From assembly GCA_035525455.1 (NCBI GenBank), contig DATLEF010000153.1, positions 1 through 15,573 of the forward strand: a stretch of 15,573 bases of DNA. The letters are read 5' to 3'. The DNA is from JAQGMV01 sp035525455 (lineage in GTDB: Bacteria > Pseudomonadota > Gammaproteobacteria > Burkholderiales > SG8-41). The notes beneath the pieces were generated by a model. The model was not told where the DNA came from and ran no database searches. It was given only the letters and a program-made list of their open reading frames with translations. Made by a program: the position numbers and the translations under genes. Positions 12,692 through 15,573 of the stretch are shown in pieces; the first letter of the stretch is position 1; each line of letters begins with the position of its first letter.

Positions 12692-14899
12692 TCAGACGAG
12701 CTTGAGGTTCTTCAGCGGCAGGCTGTGCACCGGTTTCCCGGTCGCCGCGTAAATCGCGTTCATGACCGAAGGCGCCACGACGCAGATCGTCGGTTCGCCC
12801 ACGCCGCCCCAGAAGTCGTAGCTGGGGACGATCACCGTTTCCACTTTCGGCATTTCGGCGAGATGCAGGATGCGGTAGTTATGGAAGTTGGTCTCGACGA
12901 TACGGCCTTTGTCGACGTTCAATTCCCCGTAGAAGGTCGCGGTAAGGCCGTATGCAACCGAGCCTTCGACCTGCGCCGCGATCTGGTCGGGATTTACGGC
13001 ATGACCGCAGTTGAGCGCGAGCACGATTCGATGCACTTTCACTTTGCCCTGTTCCATCGAGACTTCGGCGACCGCGGCCGAATAGCTCCCATAGCCCATG
13101 AACTGTGCGATACCGCGATGGCGTCCGGGCGGCAGCGGCGTACCCCAGCCGGCTTTTTCCGCGGCCGCGTTCACTACGCGAAGATGCTTCGGATGGCCCT
13201 TCATGAGCGCGCGCCGGAATTCGAGCGGATCCTTGCCTGCCGCTTTCGCCAGCTCGTCGATGAAGCACTCGAGGTAGACGGCGTTCTGATTGGTATTGAC
13301 GCCGCGCCACGGCCCGACCGGCACGTGCGTGTTGCGCATCGCGTATTCCGTGCGGAGGTTAGGCACGGTGTACCCGATCTGCGCGTCGGTGCCCGTCTTC
13401 CAAAGGCCCTGGAGCTGGCGTACGTCCTTGCCATCCTTGATGTTGTTCGGTGCAAGATAGGCGTTGATGGACTGGCCCGACACACGCATGCGCAGCGCGG
13501 TGAGATTGCCGCTTTCGTCGATTCCGCCCTGGAGAAGGCATTGCGAGATCGGCCGGTAGAAGTCGTGTGCCTGGTCTTCTTCGCGGCTCCAGAGCACCTT
13601 CACCGGGACGCCAGGAAACTCCTTCGCGACTGCCACGGCGTAGCGCACGTAATCCTGCGTACCGCCGCGCCGCCCGAAGCCGCCGCCGAGCGCATGGTTG
13701 TAGACCTCGCATTTGTCCAGCGACACGCCGGACGCCGTGGACAATGCAGCCATCGACGCTTCGGCGTTCTGACTCGGCACCCATGCTTCCGCCCTGTCCG
13801 CCGACAGTCTGACCGTGCAGTTCATGGGCTCCATGCACGCATGCGCGAGGAACGGGGTGCTGTATACGGCTTCAATTTTCTTCGCCGCCGTCGCGATCGC
13901 CTTGACCGCGTCTCCGTCGTCGATGTCGGCGAAGCCATCGCTGGCCGTCAGTCCGGTTCTCAGGTGCTGGGCGATCGATGTGGTCGACTCGTTGGCGCTG
14001 AGCCCTTCGTCCCATACGATCGGCAGCGCTTCGAGCGCTGACTTCGCCCGCCACCACGTGTCGGCGACGACAGCGAGTGTCGAATCGTCCACTTTGACCA
14101 CCCGGCGAAAGCCCGGCCGTCCCGCGATCCTGGACTCGTCAAAGCTCGCGAGCTTGCCGCCGAACACCGGACAGGCCTTGACCGCTGCGTGCAGCATGCC
14201 CGGAAGCTTAAGGTCTATGGCGTAAACCAGTTTGCCGTTGATCTTGTCGGCCGTATCGAGCCGTTTGACGCGCTTGCCCGCGACTTTCCAGTCCCTCGGA
14301 TTCTTGAGCTTGATCGCTTTCAGATCGGGCGCACTCAGCCTGGACGCGGATGCGGCAAGCTTGCCGTAGCTCGTGGAACGCCGCGAGTCGGCATGCGTGA
14401 TCACGCCGTTCGACACGATCAGCTCGTCGACCGGGACTTTCCACTCATTGGCGGCCGCCTGCAGCATCATCATGCGCGCTGCCGCGCCGGCGCGGCGCAC
14501 GTAGTCCTGCGAGCTGCGGATCCCGCGGCTGCCGCCCGTCGACATATCGCCCCAGACGCGCTTCCGCGCGAGGTTCTGCCCCGGCGTCATTTGCTCGATG
14601 GTCACTTTTCTCCAATCACACTCGAGCTCTTCCGCGACGAGCTGGGCGAGACCGGTATGAGTGCCTTGCCCCATTTCCGCACGCACGATTCGAATCACAC
14701 AGGTATCGTCCGGCCTGACCACCACCCACGCGTTGATCTCGGTGTCTGCGCTGGCCGCGCTTTGCGCGGCTTCGGCGGACCCCGTGCCAAACGGAAGGTT
14801 GAAACCGAGCGCGAGGCCCCCGCCAGCTGCGGCTGTCGAGCCGACGATGAACCTGCGGCGCGAAAGATTCGGAGCGCTATCCGAGATTGCTTTCGTCAT
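12692..14899 (-). CDS. Xanthine-dehydrogenase-family molybdopterin-binding subunit (IorB-like), Tat-exported
   Basis: 735-residue catalytic subunit of a molybdenum hydroxylase, closest in layout to the isoquinoline 1-oxidoreductase beta subunit. Twin-arginine signal SRRRFIVG at 13-20, hydrophobic stretch, and AEA near 44 as a cleavage site, so it acts in the periplasm. Cofactor-binding landmarks: EMGQGTHTG at 75-83, GGGFGRRGG at 405-413, PVGPWRGVN at 527-535, and the catalytic glutamate Glu702 in GGVGEP. The reaction is hydroxylation of an N-heterocycle or oxidation of an aldehyde using water as oxygen source; the substrate is not determinable. GGGAGG lies just before ATG 14899 and overlaps the end of the [2Fe-2S] gene. 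The stop-to-start gap is 14 bases, so the two are translated from one message. Neither the cytochrome c subunit found with some relatives nor an XdhC-type maturation factor is present here. Confidence 0.95.
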   Translation of the reverse strand: MTKAISDSAPNLSRRRFIVGSTAAAGGGLALGFNLPFGTGSAEAAQSAASADTEINAWVVVRPDDTCVIRIVRAEMGQGTHTGLAQLVAEELECDWRKVTIEQMTPGQNLARKRVWGDMSTGGSRGIRSSQDYVRRAGAAARMMMLQAAANEWKVPVDELIVSNGVITHADSRRSTSYGKLAASASRLSAPDLKAIKLKNPRDWKVAGKRVKRLDTADKINGKLVYAIDLKLPGMLHAAVKACPVFGGKLASFDESRIAGRPGFRRVVKVDDSTLAVVADTWWRAKSALEALPIVWDEGLSANESTTSIAQHLRTGLTASDGFADIDDGDAVKAIATAAKKIEAVYSTPFLAHACMEPMNCTVRLSADRAEAWVPSQNAEASMAALSTASGVSLDKCEVYNHALGGGFGRRGGTQDYVRYAVAVAKEFPGVPVKVLWSREEDQAHDFYRPISQCLLQGGIDESGNLTALRMRVSGQSINAYLAPNNIKDGKDVRQLQGLWKTGTDAQIGYTVPNLRTEYAMRNTHVPVGPWRGVNTNQNAVYLECFIDELAKAAGKDPLEFRRALMKGHPKHLRVVNAAAEKAGWGTPLPPGRHRGIAQFMGYGSYSAAVAEVSMEQGKVKVHRIVLALNCGHAVNPDQIAAQVEGSVAYGLTATFYGELNVDKGRIVETNFHNYRILHLAEMPKVETVIVPSYDFWGGVGEPTICVVAPSVMNAIYAATGKPVHSLPLKNLKLV

Positions 14900-14913
14900 G
14901 ATGAGCCTCCCTT

Positions 14914-15462
14914 TTAGTGAACTTCCTCAGGCCCGGATTGCGGCTTGGCGCCGGGAGCAACGGGGTCTCTGGGCGCGTCGGCCCCCATGTGGATCACGGA
15001 GACGACCCCTTTTCCCGTGCCGGCCGCCATGTGCACTGCGGCGCGAATGCGCTGGTAAGTGCCGCAGCGGCAGATGTTCGTCATCGCCTGGTCGATATCG
15101 GCGTCGGTGGGCTTTGGTTTTTTTCTGAGCAGCGCAACCGCGGCCATGATCTGCCCCGATTGGCAGTAACCGCACTGGGGGACATCAAGCTCGGCCCACG
15201 CCTTCTGCACTGGATGCGAGCTGTCCGGCGACAGCCCCTCGATCGTGACGATCCTGTCCGTTGGCTGTACGGTCTTGACGGGAACGGAGCAGGATCGTCG
15301 AACCTCGCCGTTGATCTGCACGGAGCAGGCTCCGCAGGCCTCAATACCGCACCCATACTTGGTGCCGGTCAGTCCGACGTGCTCGCGGATGACCCACAGG
15401 AGTGGCATGTCGGGCTCCACCTGCACGTCATGGGTCCTGCCATTGATGTTGAGTCGTGCCAT
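14914..15462 (-). CDS. (2Fe-2S)-binding subunit of molybdenum hydroxylase (IorA-like)
   Basis: 182-residue electron-transfer subunit. The N-terminal plant-ferredoxin-like domain has Cys38, Cys43, Cys46 (CGIEACGAC) and Cys58. The helical second domain has Cys97 and Cys100 (CGYC) and Cys131 and Cys133 (CRC). All eight ligands for two [2Fe-2S] clusters are present. A tail of about 35 residues after 145 is Gly/Pro/Ala-rich. It has no signal peptide, so it probably crosses the membrane folded, carried by the Tat signal of its partner, as known for this enzyme type. CAAAGGAGC precedes ATG 15462 by five bases. First gene of the operon; the promoter is probably at 15532-15561. Confidence 0.95.
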   Translation of the reverse strand: MARLNINGRTHDVQVEPDMPLLWVIREHVGLTGTKYGCGIEACGACSVQINGEVRRSCSVPVKTVQPTDRIVTIEGLSPDSSHPVQKAWAELDVPQCGYCQSGQIMAAVALLRKKPKPTDADIDQAMTNICRCGTYQRIRAAVHMAAGTGKGVVSVIHMGADAPRDPVAPGAKPQSGPEEVH

Positions 15463-15531
15463 GCGATGCTCCTTTGTTTAGGGGCGTCGACGGCTGAGGC
15501 GTCGTCAATATTTTTTGACTTATGTGCGCTG

Positions 15532-15561
15532 ATTCTAATACGGGCCGGTCGGTTCCGGCAA
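15532..15561 (-). promoter_or_regulatory. Putative sigma70 promoter of the molybdenum-hydroxylase operon
   Basis: On the minus strand: TTGCCG (15556-15561), 18-base spacer, TAGAAT (15532-15537), about 70 bases before ATG 15462. Both boxes match consensus at four or five of six positions. The spacer holds CCGACCGG next to CCGGAACC, a partly palindromic stretch that could be an operator. The leader downstream contains an AAAAAATATT run near 15508-15516. Confidence 0.5.
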
Positions 15562-15573
15562 AGCTTGCGCAGC

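Noticed and set aside
12725..14041. 438-codon open frame on the plus strand inside the molybdopterin subunit gene
   Set aside because: Antisense shadow: Arg/His-rich and without domain signs, while the minus-strand frame carries full cofactor motifs.
1..15573. CRISPR arrays, tRNA or rRNA genes, insertion sequences, phage or defence genes
   Set aside because: None was found on reading both strands; coding density leaves little room and all long frames have ordinary metabolic or membrane assignments.

Overview
The window is high-GC, densely coded bacterial DNA with no stretch over 300 bases lacking a gene. I see no rRNA, tRNA, CRISPR array, transposase or phage gene. Protein types point to a betaproteobacterium, probably Burkholderiales-like: an orphan Bug/TctC periplasmic binding protein beside an MmgE/PrpD gene, a second MmgE/PrpD gene, a Tat-exported isoquinoline-oxidoreductase-type molybdenum hydroxylase, and a YihY/BrkB membrane protein. 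This taxonomic call is inference from gene content, not from a marker gene.

Layout. (1) 2-2686 (+): phosphoenolpyruvate carboxylase, cut at its 5' end by the window edge. (2) 2693-3529 (-): a seven-helix ceramidase-like (CREST superfamily) membrane protein, convergent with ppc. (3) 3659-5056 (+): first MmgE/PrpD protein, bracketed by three copies of a short palindromic TAGGGTG-type repeat. (4) 5151-8264 (-): a large, divergent class A penicillin-binding protein. (5) 8390-10763 (+): second MmgE/PrpD protein and a Bug-type solute-binding protein, 28 bases apart and probably co-transcribed. (6) 10845-12290 (+): YihY/BrkB-like membrane protein, then a small PGPGW-like membrane protein. (7) 12283-12588 (-): a small secreted protein of unknown function, overlapping the previous gene tail to tail. 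(8) 12692-15462 (-): a two-gene operon with a [2Fe-2S] subunit and a molybdopterin subunit carrying a Tat signal, with a plausible sigma70 promoter at 15532-15561 and a strong hairpin after it at 12616-12650.

Functional themes. ppc is anaplerotic. The MmgE/PrpD plus Bug pair suggests capture and dehydration or decarboxylation of an organic acid. The IorAB-like pair suggests periplasmic hydroxylation of an aromatic N-heterocycle or oxidation of an aldehyde, with the electron acceptor encoded elsewhere. The PBP acts in peptidoglycan synthesis, but its glycosyltransferase motifs are altered and it carries a large insertion in its transpeptidase domain. I see no convincing wholly new multi-gene system. 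The best leads are the unusual PBP, the altered aspartate-inhibition site of PEP carboxylase, and the palindromic repeat family.
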